Shown here piece after piece: positions 35,403 through 46,694 of a DNA stretch of 64,000 nucleotides. The position numbers and the translations under genes are program-made. The stretch lies in the NCBI GenBank assembly GCA_032719365.1, contig CM064861.1, positions 80,472,863-80,536,862 of the forward strand, read 5' to 3'. The notes under the pieces were generated by a model. That model saw nothing but the letters and a program-made list of their open reading frames with translations, was not told the DNA's origin and made no database searches. Source of the stretch: Prinsepia uniflora (lineage: Eukaryota > Streptophyta > Magnoliopsida > Rosales > Rosaceae). Each line of letters begins with the position of its first letter. Positions within the stretch are counted from its first letter, which is position 1.

Positions 35403-38089
35403 ATGGAGATCATTTACCCGCCCTATATCGACCCCGAATTCGAATGCCTCATTGAAAGAATCTATCCTCCTTGGTATGTATACGAACACACACACATATA
35501 TATTACTAGCTTGTTGGGTTCTAATGGTGTTGGGGTGGGCCGTGGGTTATGGACATGGTTGTTTTTAGTGACCGAGTGGGTCATCACCCACATATATAAA
35601 GTTAAACAATAGTTAGAAGCTGATATCGATATTAATTTTAATTTAATATTCAATAGTTAAACAATCCCTAGATCTGGAATAATTATGCATGAGGGATGGC
35701 ATGAACCCTGATAATCCCCAGAGAGAAATGTTATGGTTCTGCATAAACCATCCCAATTTAATTTAAAGTGGACCCAAACCCACCATTGGTGCTGTCTTCA
35801 TTTCTTCTCTTTTTGGTTTCTGCGTCCATGCCAAAGATTTAAACAGAACAGTGCCATGCACACACGTTATCCTTTGAACCCTCACCACATGAGTACATGA
35901 CATCATCTACTTGTACACAAACCCTGCAAACCCAAAACTAACTTGACCTCCTCGGACCCAGTAGTTACTACAAGCGGTCCATTACACTTAAAATCTACGA
36001 AAATGACATATGCCTGTAGATCCCAGCGTGGCAAACTTTGCTATAATGATCTCGACCTAAATTAGATTAAAGTAAAATATTATTTCGGTCTTAATAACAA
36101 GCTTTATTTAGTGCAGGTTGATAGTGCAAACAGGCATGGAATTTTGCTGGAGATGGTCCAAGTTTTGACAGATCTTGACCTAGTTATTTCCAAATCATAC
36201 ATATGCTCTGATGGTGGATGGTTTATGGATGGTAATTATAATTTTATTGTCCCATCTTTTCTACATATGAATAAATAAGATGCTTAATTAGTTATGTTAA
36301 TGATTTTATTTTTATTCATTATGAGTTTTAGTAATATTTTGTAAATATTTTTGATGATTCTGCATGTCCTCTCTGCCTATGTTCATGTGGGTCTTTTCTG
36401 ATACAGTGTTCCACGTGACGGACCAGGTCGGAAACAAAATCACTGAACAAAGCATCATACTTTATATTCAGCAGGTCCCTCTCTCTCACTCTTTCCCTCT
36501 TAACCAATTTTTTTGTTTATTTCCCTTATTTTTATTCACTTGAATGTTTGTGGTTATCCGCATATTATTGGACGGGGGCATTACTTATTTGACAGAATTA
36601 CTCAAAAACTTTGCCCCCACTAAAAGAATAACGCAAAGTTTATTTTTCATAAACCAGTTACTGAAGTGTTAGAATTTAAGAGAGATGAAAAAGGAAATGG
36701 AGCAACGTGAATTACCAGTCTCATTTTACTCTACTCAAAACTAATAAATTCGCAGGCGCTATGTACTAGCAGGGGAGGGATTTCTAACGAAGCAAGGTTA
36801 TGCCCAAGAAGAGAAGTAACACCCGGACTGGAGGACTCCGCCCTAGAGATGACTAGCAAGGACAGCCCCGGCCTCGTGTCCGAGATTTCTGCAGTCCTTG
36901 TTGAGCTGGGTTGCAACCTAATTGCTGCCTTGGCTTGGACCCATAGTACTCGGGCCGCCGGCATTTTCTACATGGAAGATGGGCTAAATGGTGGCCCAAT
37001 TACTGACCAAAAGCGGTTGGCCCATGTACAAGTGCAGGTGGAGAATGTTATTGAGGCCCATCATTAGGACGGTGAAAAGAGAAGTGTAAGGCTGACCACC
37101 CCGGCGAGCGGCCATACCCACATGGAGCGGCGGCTCCACCAGTTGATGTATGCCGACGAGGACTATGAAAGCTGTCGTGGTTGTGATGGTGGTGGCAGTA
37201 GGCACAAGAAGGGTTGTGATAGGACGCTTGTGAACGTAGATAGTTGTAAAGAGAAAGGGTATTGGATTGTGAATGTGAGGAGTAGAGATCGCCCGAAATT
37301 ACTGTTTGACACGGTGTGTGCCCTAACTGACTTACAATACGTGGTGTTCCATGCGGTGGTTGCCTCCAAGAGCAGCATGGCTGATCAGGTAACCCAGCTA
37401 CCTTGTGCATATACATCTCAACTTGCATGGTGTTTGAATGTTATTTAAATGTGAATGTCACAGGAGTACTTTGTAAGGCACAAAAATGGCTACACTTTGA
37501 ACACACAGAGCGAGAGGAACAAGCTTACCCTATGCTTAAGTGCTGCAATAGAGAGAAGGGTCTCACAGGTATGAATTTGCGTGACTAGCTATGTCGATAC
37601 ATTTTTTAGCTTCATAATGTGATATGAGAATGCAATGCTAGTGTTATTTGTTATTTTCGTAAATGAGACTTATGATGACAACTTTTGCAGGGACTGAGAC
37701 TGGACCTCTGCGCAAAAAACCGAATGGGGTTGTTATCGGACATCACTAGGGTTTTTCGAGAGAATGGTTTATCCATGTCAAGAATTGAGATTGGAACACT
37801 AGGTGAAAGAGCGGTAGGATCAATCTACGTGACGGATGCATCAGGACATGATGTAAATCTGAAAATAGTGGAATTGGTGAGGAAAGAGATTGGAGAGTCG
37901 ATCATTGCAGTTCACAAATCTCAGACGTGTGTTACTCCTCAAGGATCCACCTCGAGGGTAAGCCAGAGAGTAGACAGAAGAGTGCAAGAAGAAAAAGATG
38001 TAGAAGAGAGGCCAAGGTTTTCACTTGGGAGCCTGGTTTGGTCTTATCTCGAACGCCTTTCCAGCAGTTCTGGAGCAAGAAAATCATAA
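35403..38089 (+). pseudogene. ACR1-like: ACR1-like ACT-domain repeat protein, probable pseudogene
   Basis: Recognised from the plant ACR family (four ACT domains, proposed amino-acid sensors). Exons by splice signals and homology: 35403-35473 (MEIIYPPYIDPEFECLIERI), 36117-36231 (ACT1, HGILLEMVQVLTDLDLVISK), 36407-36474 (VFHVTDQVGNK), 36756-37388 (ACT2 SPGLVSEISAVLVELGCN and start of ACT3 RPKLLFDTVCALTDLQYVV), 37464-37568 (EYFVRHKNGYTLNT), 37691-38089 (ACT4 NRMGLLSDITRVFRENGLS, stop at 38087). All junctions after the first are in phase. Two defects: an in-frame TAG at 37065-37067 after IEAHH, and absence of the short exon (the family's 'CIDNDAC...TIVK' segment) between 35473 and 36117; exon 1 ends in phase 2 and the next begins in phase 0, so the frame breaks. 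The young Copia element lies 304 bp past the stop codon. An assembly error or hidden exon is possible. Confidence 0.85.
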
Positions 38090-38393
38090 CAAGCTCCTAA
38101 TAACAATAGTTAAGATGGTGCTTTTTAATGTTATATTTATGAATTCGTCTGTAAATAGGTGTGTAACCTGGTAAGTCTTTATAGCTCCTTCTTCTCTTCC
38201 TATCTAGGCAGCCTTAGCTTAGCGTAGCTTAAGAATCCAGCTTTAGTCTCCTCCCATATATGCCAGTTGAGCAAAGGTTCTATACGTATTCATTGTACAG
38301 ATTAGTTATTATCTGCAAGATTTATGAGTTTCACACTCAACGAGTTTAAGCAAAATTTTTCTAGCTCAAATTTGAATTTCCTTGATCATTTTG

Positions 38394-38971
38394 TGTTGCG
38401 GAAAATAGTAGAATGGAAATAATAACTCAACCCACAAAAAGGATAAATATGCAAGGAAATAAAAGAGCAAAGAATAGAGAACACCGGATATAACGTGGTT
38501 CAGCAATATGCCTACGTCTACGGGGCAACAACAACAAGAACCTCCACTAATGAAATTAGGGGTACAAAGAGATGCACAACTTCAAGAACACTACTTGAAG
38601 GAAACTCTCTCTCTCACACTTGTTTTGCTACCAACACTACAACACTCAACACTCTCAACTTAGAGTGGGCACTCTTCACTCTCTACTTGGAGGAAGATGT
38701 TTCTCTTGGATGAGATTGATGGAATGAGCAAATGACCTCTCCTTATATAGGCCAAGGAGGAACCATCTAAATGCTTTCATTAATACTTCACCCACTCACT
38801 TACTTCATTTTGGATCCCACTTACCTACAACCACCTACTACATTTTGGATCCCACTTACCTACAACCACCTACTACATTTTGGATCCCACTTACCTACAA
38901 CCACTTACTTCATTAATGCTTCAAACAACATTTTGTAGATATATTTGAAATTTGGGCCTAGATATTTTACA
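38394..38971 (-). repeat. 3' LTR of Copia I
   Basis: TGTTGCGG...ATTTTACA on the plus strand. Contains three tandem copies of a 35-bp unit (CATTTTGGATCCCACTTACC core) at about 38803-38907 and, in sense direction, CTATATAAGG near 38745 as a likely TATA box. The 72-codon frame at 38495-38713 recurs unchanged in the other LTR because the LTRs are near identical; it is not a gene. Confidence 0.95.
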
Positions 38972-38988
38972 ATCTCCCCCTCTAGGCC
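38972..38988 (-). other. Polypurine tract of Copia I
   Basis: Sense AGAGGGGGAGAT directly before the 3' LTR, the primer site for plus-strand DNA synthesis. Confidence 0.85.
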
Positions 38989-39012
38989 AACTAGGTCAAA
39001 ACGACGTGAATT

Positions 39013-42000
39013 CTACTTGAAGTCCACTCCAGCGGATTTGCTGCAATACTCCAACTTATGTTGTGTAACAACTTTTGTCAACATATCTGAAGTGTTCTTG
39101 TTGGTGTGAATTTTCCTCAACTGGAAAAGCTTCTTTGATACTGCATCTCGAATCCAATGATAACGGAGATCAATGTGCTTCGTGCGAGGATGGTACACTG
39201 AATTTTTACTTAAATGAATAGCACTCTGACTATCACAATGCACCACATAACTTTCTTGCTTCACACCCAATTCTTGAATGAACCTCTGCAGCCAAATCAT
39301 CTCCTTGCCTGCTTCATTTGCAGCAATATACTCAGCTTCAGTGGTGGATAAGGCAACACATTTTTGTAACTTAGACTGCCATGAAACAGCTCCCCCTGAA
39401 AAGGTGAATAAGTATCCAGAAGTGGATTTTCTAGCATCAAGGTCTCCTGCCAAGTCTGCATCCGTGAAACCTTCTAACATCGGTTTCGATCCACCAAAGC
39501 ACAAGCACAACTTTGAAGTGCCTCTCAAATATCTGAGTATCCACTTGACTGATTCCCAATGCTCTCTGCCAGGGTTAGAGAGATACCTACTAACAACACC
39601 AACTGCATGTGCTATATCTGGTCGAGTACAAACCATAGCATACATAAGACTACCAACAGCTGATGAGTAGGGAATACCTGCCATCTTGTCCATATCCTCT
39701 TGTGTAGTTGGGCATAAACTTCTGCTTAACTTGAATTGATTACCTAGAGGTGAGTTCACTGGCTTAGCTTCTTTCATGTTGAACCTCTCAAGCACTCGTT
39801 CAACGTACCTTTCCTGTGACAACCATAGCTTCTTCGCCTTCCTGTCACGAGTGATCTCCATGCCCAAAATCTGCTTAGCTGGACCTAAGTCTTTCATATC
39901 AAATGATTTTGACAAATCTGACTTCAACTTGTGAATCATATTAACATCGTGCCCCACAATCAACATATCATCAACATAGAGCAATAAAATGATGAAGTTA
40001 CCTCCGGTGAACTGCTGGATATACACACATGGATCGGCATCTGTTCTCTTGTACCCATGACCCAACATGAATGAGTCAAACTTCTTGTACCATTGCCTCG
40101 GTGCCTGCTTTAGCCCGTACAAGCTTTTCTTCAACTTACAAACCATGTGTCCTTTTCTCTCAACTTCAAAACCTTCTGGTTGTTCTATGTAAATTTCCTC
40201 TTCCAAATCACCATGCAGAAATGCTGTCTTCACATCCAACTGCTCCACCTCAAGATCCATGCTAGCTGCCATGCCCAGAATAACTCGGATAGAAGTCATC
40301 TTAACCACTGGTGAGAATATCTCGTCGAAATCGACTCCTTCCTTCTGCCCAAAACCCTTGACAACCAAGCGAGTCTTGAACTTTGTCAACTTCTCATTCT
40401 CGTCCCTCTTCAACTTGAACACCCACTTATTTTTGAGTGCTTTTCTGCCTTTAGGAAGCTCCACCAACTCATAGGTGTCATTCTTCAATAAAGACTCCAT
40501 CTCAGACTTCATTGCCAACATCCATTTGTCATTGTCTGCATGAGTCTTTGCCTCCTCAAAATTTTCAGGCTCTCCATCACCAGTCAACAGAATGTATCTG
40601 GAATGCGGGTCATCCCCATCACTGGTCGTGAGAATATACTGTGAAGAAGGATACTTAGTATTCGGCTTCGGCACTCTGTTTGATTTACGAACTGGTACTT
40701 GGGAAATCTCTGGTTGCTCCTCCTGGCTTGGCTCCCCCTGAATTTGATCGTCCTGATCATCGTCTTCAGGTTCAGACACTATCTCAGCACCTTCTGCTTC
40801 AGCCATGTCAGGAACGTCTTCATGTATAACCTCTTGAGCTCTGCCACTGGGTTCTTGTTGCAGCGGTGATGAATCATAGGTGAGTTGGCCTGCATTTTTA
40901 ACTGTCTCCTTATCAAGATCTGCCACGGTCTGATCTTCAAAAAAGTGTACATTTCTGCTTCTGAATAGCTTGTTGGTCTTTGGATCCCACATGCGGTAGC
41001 CCATTTCTTCATTGTCGTACCCGAGAAAGATGCACGGTGTGCCTTTGTCATCTATCTTCAATCTTTTCTCGTCAGATACACGTGCAAATGCTTTGCACCC
41101 AAACACTTTCAAGTGTGAATATGAAACGCTTCTACCGGTCCATACGCATTCGGGAGTCTCAAAGTTCAATGGTACACTTGGTGATCGGTTGATAAGGTAA
41201 CAAGCGGCTGACACTGCTTCGGCCCAAAAACGCTTTGATAGATTGGCTGTCTTCAGCATGCACCTGACCTTCTCCAGAATGGTGCGGTTCATCCTTTCAA
41301 CTACACCATTATGTTGTGGGGTGCTAGGAATTGTCTTTTCATGCCTAATGCCATACTTCGAACAGTAATCTCTGAACTCGTTCGAAGTGTACTCTCCTCC
41401 ATTGTCGCTGCGGATACATTTGAGGGCTCTCCCAGTCTCCCTCTCCACCATGACATGAAACTGCTTGAAGGTTTGGAATACCTGACCTTTTGATTTCAAC
41501 AAATATACCCAAACCTTTCGTGAAACATCATCAATAAAGGTAACAAAATATCTATTACCACCTAATGATTCAACTTCCATAGGGCCACAAACATCAGAAT
41601 GTACTAGGTCTAATATTTTTTCTTTTCTTGTGAAGGTACCAGAAAAACTGACTTGATTTTGTTTGCCATATAAACAATAATCACAAGAGTCGAGTGAGGT
41701 ACCTTTGGCAAAGGGAATGAGAGACTTCTTTGCCAAAACTTGCAATCCCTTCTCACTCATGTGACCTAATCTTTTGTGCCATAGATTTGGATGAGAATCG
41801 TCCGCGACATTCAACTCTCCTTTGCAAACCTTCCCATATGTCTTGTAAAGGGTGCAGCACAACTTCCCTCTAGCGATGACTAGCGATCCCTTGGTAAGCC
41901 TCCACTTTTGATCTCCCCCATGATGATGGAACCCTTGTTTATCAAGCACACCGGTTGACATTAGATTGAGACGTAAACCAGGAACATGTCTCACATCTTT

Positions 42001-43065
42001 CAATAACAGCTTGTTGCCCAAATCAGTCTCGAACAAAACATCACCTATTCCTGATATCTTGGAATAGCTATCATTGCCCATCTTCACTTCCCCAAAGTCT
42101 CCGGCTTTGTATGTGGTGAAGAACTCCGAGTGCGCCGTGGCATGGAAAGATGCTCCAGAATCAACTACCCAAGAAATGTTTTTATCTTCATCAGCATGTA
42201 GGCAATTATTGTCAAGAGACAACAACTCACATGCTTGACTGGACACAGTAGCGGTAGCTGCAGTATTGGTTGTGTCCCCCTTCTTTTGGTAGGTTGAACC
42301 ATCTTTCCCATCCTTCTTGTTATTCTTTAGTTTGTTGCAATTCTTCATCATGTGGCCATAGAGATTGCAATTATGACACCTTCCATTGAATCGTGTCCTC
42401 GAACGGCTTGCACTTCTTCCGCGATCTCGACTGGGACCTTTACTCTTGCTCCTTCCTCTATTCTCCGTCACAAAGACTTGACTATTATCGGAACTAGATG
42501 ACTTTCTCCTAGTCTCTTCATTGAACATGTTGTCTTTAACATTATCCATAGATAACACACCATTGGGAGCAGAGTTACTTACAGTAATGACAAAGGTCTC
42601 CCAGCTGTCGGGCAAAGATCCAAGAAGCAATAACGCTTGAAGCTCATCCGCGATCTTCATGTCCATCGTGGCCAATTGATTGACAGTGCTTTGGAAGTTG
42701 TTGAGGTGCTCAGTCACCCTTACACCCTCCTTATACTTCATGTTGACAAGCTCCTTGATGAGAAACGCTTTCTTCGATGCGGACTTTTGTTCAAACAATG
42801 ACTCCAACTTCAACCAAAGAGCATGGGCGTTAGTCTCGTTGGACACATGGTGGAACACACTATCATCCACCCATTCACGAATATGGCCAATAGCCTTGCG
42901 ATTCAACTTCTTCCATTCAGCATCTCCCATATTCTCAGGCTTGCCTTCCTCTCCTTCTATGGGCTCATGCAGATCCTTGCAATAGAGAATGTCCTCCATT
43001 CTCGGCTTCCATGTAATCCAATTGGAGTGGTTGAGTCGAACCATGGTACTCCTTGAGCCTTCCAT
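39013..43065 (-). CDS. Copia gag-pol polyprotein, intact (1350 aa)
   Basis: I place the start at ATG 43065 (MEGSRSTMVRLNHSNW), the usual position of Copia Gag; the frame is open further upstream only through leader and LTR. Domains: UBN2-type Gag about 10-200; CCHC knuckle CHNCNLYGHMMKNC 230-243; protease VVDSGASFHAT with Asp-Ser-Gly at 302-304; GAG-pre-integrase HHCC motif about 430-464; integrase catalytic Asp in HSDVCGP (about 491), Asp in RSDNGGEY (554), Glu in VERMNRT (590); RT from about 850 with KTAFLHGDL, GLKQAPRQWY and YVDD at 1030-1033; RNase H from about 1215 (TDADLAGD, STTEAEY) to the end SKSAGVDFK. Length is normal for autonomous Copia elements. It could support its own transposition; expression cannot be judged here. 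Confidence 0.95.
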   Translation of the reverse strand: MEGSRSTMVRLNHSNWITWKPRMEDILYCKDLHEPIEGEEGKPENMGDAEWKKLNRKAIGHIREWVDDSVFHHVSNETNAHALWLKLESLFEQKSASKKAFLIKELVNMKYKEGVRVTEHLNNFQSTVNQLATMDMKIADELQALLLLGSLPDSWETFVITVSNSAPNGVLSMDNVKDNMFNEETRRKSSSSDNSQVFVTENRGRSKSKGPSRDRGRSASRSRTRFNGRCHNCNLYGHMMKNCNKLKNNKKDGKDGSTYQKKGDTTNTAATATVSSQACELLSLDNNCLHADEDKNISWVVDSGASFHATAHSEFFTTYKAGDFGEVKMGNDSYSKISGIGDVLFETDLGNKLLLKDVRHVPGLRLNLMSTGVLDKQGFHHHGGDQKWRLTKGSLVIARGKLCCTLYKTYGKVCKGELNVADDSHPNLWHKRLGHMSEKGLQVLAKKSLIPFAKGTSLDSCDYCLYGKQNQVSFSGTFTRKEKILDLVHSDVCGPMEVESLGGNRYFVTFIDDVSRKVWVYLLKSKGQVFQTFKQFHVMVERETGRALKCIRSDNGGEYTSNEFRDYCSKYGIRHEKTIPSTPQHNGVVERMNRTILEKVRCMLKTANLSKRFWAEAVSAACYLINRSPSVPLNFETPECVWTGRSVSYSHLKVFGCKAFARVSDEKRLKIDDKGTPCIFLGYDNEEMGYRMWDPKTNKLFRSRNVHFFEDQTVADLDKETVKNAGQLTYDSSPLQQEPSGRAQEVIHEDVPDMAEAEGAEIVSEPEDDDQDDQIQGEPSQEEQPEISQVPVRKSNRVPKPNTKYPSSQYILTTSDGDDPHSRYILLTGDGEPENFEEAKTHADNDKWMLAMKSEMESLLKNDTYELVELPKGRKALKNKWVFKLKRDENEKLTKFKTRLVVKGFGQKEGVDFDEIFSPVVKMTSIRVILGMAASMDLEVEQLDVKTAFLHGDLEEEIYIEQPEGFEVERKGHMVCKLKKSLYGLKQAPRQWYKKFDSFMLGHGYKRTDADPCVYIQQFTGGNFIILLLYVDDMLIVGHDVNMIHKLKSDLSKSFDMKDLGPAKQILGMEITRDRKAKKLWLSQERYVERVLERFNMKEAKPVNSPLGNQFKLSRSLCPTTQEDMDKMAGIPYSSAVGSLMYAMVCTRPDIAHAVGVVSRYLSNPGREHWESVKWILRYLRGTSKLCLCFGGSKPMLEGFTDADLAGDLDARKSTSGYLFTFSGGAVSWQSKLQKCVALSTTEAEYIAANEAGKEMIWLQRFIQELGVKQESYVVHCDSQSAIHLSKNSVYHPRTKHIDLRYHWIRDAVSKKLFQLRKIHTNKNTSDMLTKVVTQHKLEYCSKSAGVDFK

Positions 43066-43087
43066 TCTAACTCTCAACGAACCTAGA

Positions 43088-43099
43088 GCTCTGATACCA
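43088..43099 (-). other. Primer-binding site of Copia I
   Basis: Sense TGGTATCAGAGC one base after the 5' LTR; initiator tRNA-Met type. Confidence 0.92.
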
Positions 43100-43100
43100 C

Positions 43101-43678
43101 TGTTGCAGAAAATAGTAGAATGGAAATAATAACTCAACCCACAAAAAGGATAAATATGCAAGGAAATAAAAGAGCAAAGAATAGAGAACACCGGATATAA
43201 CGTGGTTCAGCAATATGCCTACGTCTACGGGGCAACAACAACAAGAACCTCCACTAATGAAATTAGGGGTACAAAGAGATGCACAACTTCAAGAACACTA
43301 CTTGAAGGAAACTCTCTCTCTCACACTTGTTTTGCTACCAACACTACAACACTCAACACTCTCAACTTAGAGTGGGCACTCTTCACTCTCTACTTGGAGG
43401 AAGATGTTTCTCTTGGATGAGATTGATGGAATGAGCAAATGACCTCTCCTTATATAGGCCAAGGAGGAACCATCTAAATGCTTTCATTAATACTTCACCC
43501 ACTCACTTACTTCATTTTGGATCCCACTTACCTACAACCACCTACTACATTTTGGATCCCACTTACCTACAACCACCTACTACATTTTGGATCCCACTTA
43601 CCTACAACCACTTACTTCATTAATGCTTCGAACAACATTTTGTAGATATATTTGAAATTTGGGCCTAGATATTTTACA
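43101..43678 (-). repeat. 5' LTR of Copia I
   Basis: Same 578 bp as the 3' LTR, with the three 35-bp tandem units at about 43510-43614. Ends TGTTGCAG...ATTTTACA, followed by the target-site copy ttttg. Confidence 0.95.
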
Positions 43679-43683
43679 TTTTG

Positions 43684-44673
43684 GTCTTTACTAAAATATT
43701 TAAAATTTTCATCCCCAGTATCTTAAATTAGATTCTATAAAAAATAAATCCACAACTAATTTCAACCACCGAAAAAAAAACCGAGGGAGAATAAAAACAC
43801 AAAAATAAGAAGGAAGAAATCTGCAACCAGCAATTCATTTAGGGCCTCGTAAGAGGGCCATTAACAAATGTAAACCAAAAACTATTTTAACCTAGTTTTA
43901 CTTTTTAGATTTTATTTTCATTTTTTGTCTTCATCCCTCTTTCCATCCTCTAAACCCTAAGAATTAAGTTCCTAAATGCAATTGGTTTCATTATGTAACC
44001 AAAAGATTGTTTTCCTAAGTTGAAAACTAATCCTCCTATTTTTGTATTCGTAACGGGTTAGGCCCCAGTGTCTTCCATGGAGAACATTGCCGGAAATTGT
44101 GCTTAGAGGTATTTTTCCGGTGTCGACGAGAGACCCCGAAATGCGAAACTAATGCACAACCAAGGCATAACCCACAATTCTCAAAACGGATAAATAGCTA
44201 CCGATAAATGAGTCTTGACAATATGCTCAACATCTCTCAGGTGACCAGCTATTATAACTGAACCTTCTTTAGACAATTCAACATCATATGCGAATTTTTG
44301 AAAATTCTTGTAACATGCTCGTAGTAAAAACTTTTCCATTTTGGCTTTGAACAAGTTTCTCACAAAACACAACCGTCGCAGATGAAGAAAAACCGATCAG
44401 AAAACCCTTCTAGCATCGACGAAAAGGAGCTTAACAAAAGACAATTTTATATGAATTAAACAGATCAGATTATTGCATAGTGGTGTATTTCACTACATTT
44501 GCAGATACATTCTTCATAAAATAAAAACAATAATTCAGTATCGGGCTTATGTACAATAATACAGTTTCCCAAGCCCAACTCAGACTAAAGTAACTTTCAC
44601 AATCTATTCACAATAAGGGAGAAATGAAAAAAAAAGAGGCCATATTGACCAAAAAAAGGGTTCATATAAGTGA
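43684..44673. other. Intergenic DNA between Copia I and the BSD gene
   Basis: No confirmed gene. A 63-codon minus frame at 44181-44372 (KAKMEKFLLRACYKNFQKFA...) has an opening like a small coding exon but I recognise no family. The part from about 44430 to 44673 is probably the 3' untranslated region of the BSD gene on the minus strand. Confidence 0.5.
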
Positions 44674-46694
44674 TCACATAACATCAATGTCTTCAACGTC
44701 AGGCCAGTCATTAGATTCTTTGGTCTCCAGGTTACGGGAACTTACCTGCCCAGACCTGGCATGTCTAATCTCAACAGAGTTAATGTCCTTGTCTAAATCA
44801 GCAGAGCCTCTGCTTAGCTGAACCCAGTCTCTAGAGTCCTTTGTTGAAGAATCAGAGCCAGACGTGACCTTTTTGTAACTTGAGGGCGCTTCTCCATCAT
44901 CATCCTCAAGATCGCTGAAAGATACATCCTCATCATTCTCTATAGGGATGGATGTTCCCCCAACACCATCATTCTCCGAAGCTTCGTCTTTTAACCAATC
45001 ATCAGCATCATCGTCGTATTTCTCATCTGCCACTTTAGATGAAGAATTAGAGAGTGGCAGTTGATACTTGGTTTCTTTCACTTGTCCTTCCTCAATAACA
45101 GGCTTGTCAATAATTTGGATTTCTCTAGTCTGGACCAGGTGCTTCTCTGTCTCGAGATCAACTTCCCCTGAGGGAGGAGCTAATCTGATGGTCGATGTAT
45201 GGGGAGGCATTAAATCAGATTGAGCGCTTAGTGGCACAGAAAGATGCTGTTCTTCTAGGGAATCCGCAGGTCCTTTTGCATAAATAGTGCCACTTCCTGA
45301 AGAGTCAAATTCCAGCTTTTCACCAGTTCGCTTCTTCAACTCATGAGACAACATTGCTCTGACTTCAACTATCTGCAGATATATCATAAGTCCAGCAAAG
45401 CATAGTTCGTTGAACCAAAAGCAACAAACAAACAAAAATGACATGACAGTGAGCATGAACAACAAAAAGGAAGTGCTGGGTCAGAGGTGCATAGAAGCAA
45501 CTTACCTTGGGTGTTGACAAAAGCTCAGCATCATGTTTACCGAGTCTAGGATGCAAGAGCACGAAGTAAATCGTCCAAAAGTGATCCTCACTCATATGCT
45601 CTGGGCAAAGTTCCATCCTTAGAGCTGCCAAAGATGGTGCAAGCCGTTCAACAGCCAGAGCATGCTCTTGTTGGACATCAGATAATTCAAAATCTGGAAA
45701 AGAAGACCTCATAATGTTCTTATTTCAGCACCATAAAAGATTCAACCTCCAGGCTATTGATCAAACACATATTTCAACATAAGTTCCATGACTAAATTTA
45801 ACTCCTCGGTGAAATGGCAATAACAAATCAACAAAAGATCCGCTCTTTCACCCAGAAAAATTAAAGTTTTGAACCCTCAAATCAAGAGCTGAACTTAGAC
45901 TCACTTATACTACTACGTGGGTATTACTTCATTACTCAATGCATTGAATTCAAAGCTGCAATTGAAAGAAATATAAAAGGAAAATGCAGATGGACAACAG
46001 TAATAGCTTTTATAAACACTCAATTGACCATGAATAACACAAATCGACATCAAACGGTCAATTGATTTATCAAAGCTAAGCACACTGAATCTAATTACAC
46101 CAACAAAATGTAAATTTCTAAGTTTAACATACCATCCGAATCTTCGTCATCGGAAAGAGGGAAATCGAGCCAAGTCTCTGGATGCATAGAGATGTTCTGG
46201 ACGAACGCAAGAACTTCTTGGGTGACACCAAGAGCAGCACCAGCTGCATGAGCCTCTTCCTCCGATCCAAATTGAAGCAAATTCGATGCGATCTTAGTGA
46301 ACTCCGACACCGCTATGTTAGTCGAAATCTTCGAGATCCTGTTCTTGAACTTCCCGCCGATCTCAGCAAAGTCGCTGCGAATTCCCGCGATGACGTCCTC
46401 GTCGGAGAGTTCGGGATCGGAGGGATTAGGTGGAGGGGGCGAATCAGGAGGCGGGGCGAGGAAAGAGGCGACGCCCCAGAACTGACGTGATAGGGTTTTT
46501 GTGAGCTCGGAAAGGTCGCCTTTGACTGTAGGAGTTGACGGCGAAGAGGAGGGTGAAGCGAAATTGGGATCCGGTGGTGGTGGATTTGGGCCTGCGGCAT
46601 TATTGGAATTAGGGTTGGGGTTGTGGTAGTCGTCGTCGTCGTCGTTGTCGTCGAGCTTGAGTGAATTAGCGATGGACTTAGCGAGCCATGACAT
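44674..46694 (-). CDS. BSD domain-containing protein (482 aa, 3 exons)
   Basis: Exons: 46694-46133, 45693-45506, 45372-44674; introns have GT..AG ends (donors GTATGT and GTAAGT; acceptors TTTTCCAG and ATCTGCAG). The joined length, 1449 nt, is divisible by three with no internal stop. The start MSWLAKSIANSLKLD matches plant BSD proteins; an in-frame ATG 57 bp upstream (46751) is less likely. Domains: acidic and Pro-rich N-terminus with a poly-Asp run, then a helical region (DVIAGIRSDFAEIGGKFKNR), the BSD domain spanning the first splice junction with its FW..YF signature at residues 226-231 (HFWTIYF), and an acidic, Ser-rich C-terminal tail. BSD domains occur in TFIIH p62-type, synapse-associated and DOS2-like proteins; the function of this plant class is not settled. 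A GCCGTCGTTTTT element lies upstream near 46830. Confidence 0.9.

Larger units (their letters stand above)
38394..43678 (-). mobile_element. Full-length Ty1/Copia element I, apparently intact and young
   Basis: Two 578-bp LTRs flank a primer-binding site, one long gag-pol frame and a polypurine tract. Target-site duplication ttttg at 38389-38393 and 43679-43683. The LTRs differ by eye at two positions only (38400 g versus 43107 a; c-a versus c-g near the other end), both A/G at CpG sites. All catalytic motifs are present. Tnt1/Tork-like by motif pattern. Confidence 0.95.

Noticed and set aside
38495..43420. Identical 72-codon frames at 38495-38713 and 43202-43420, as a duplicated gene
   Set aside because: Both fall within the two near-identical Copia I LTRs; the duplication is the LTR itself.
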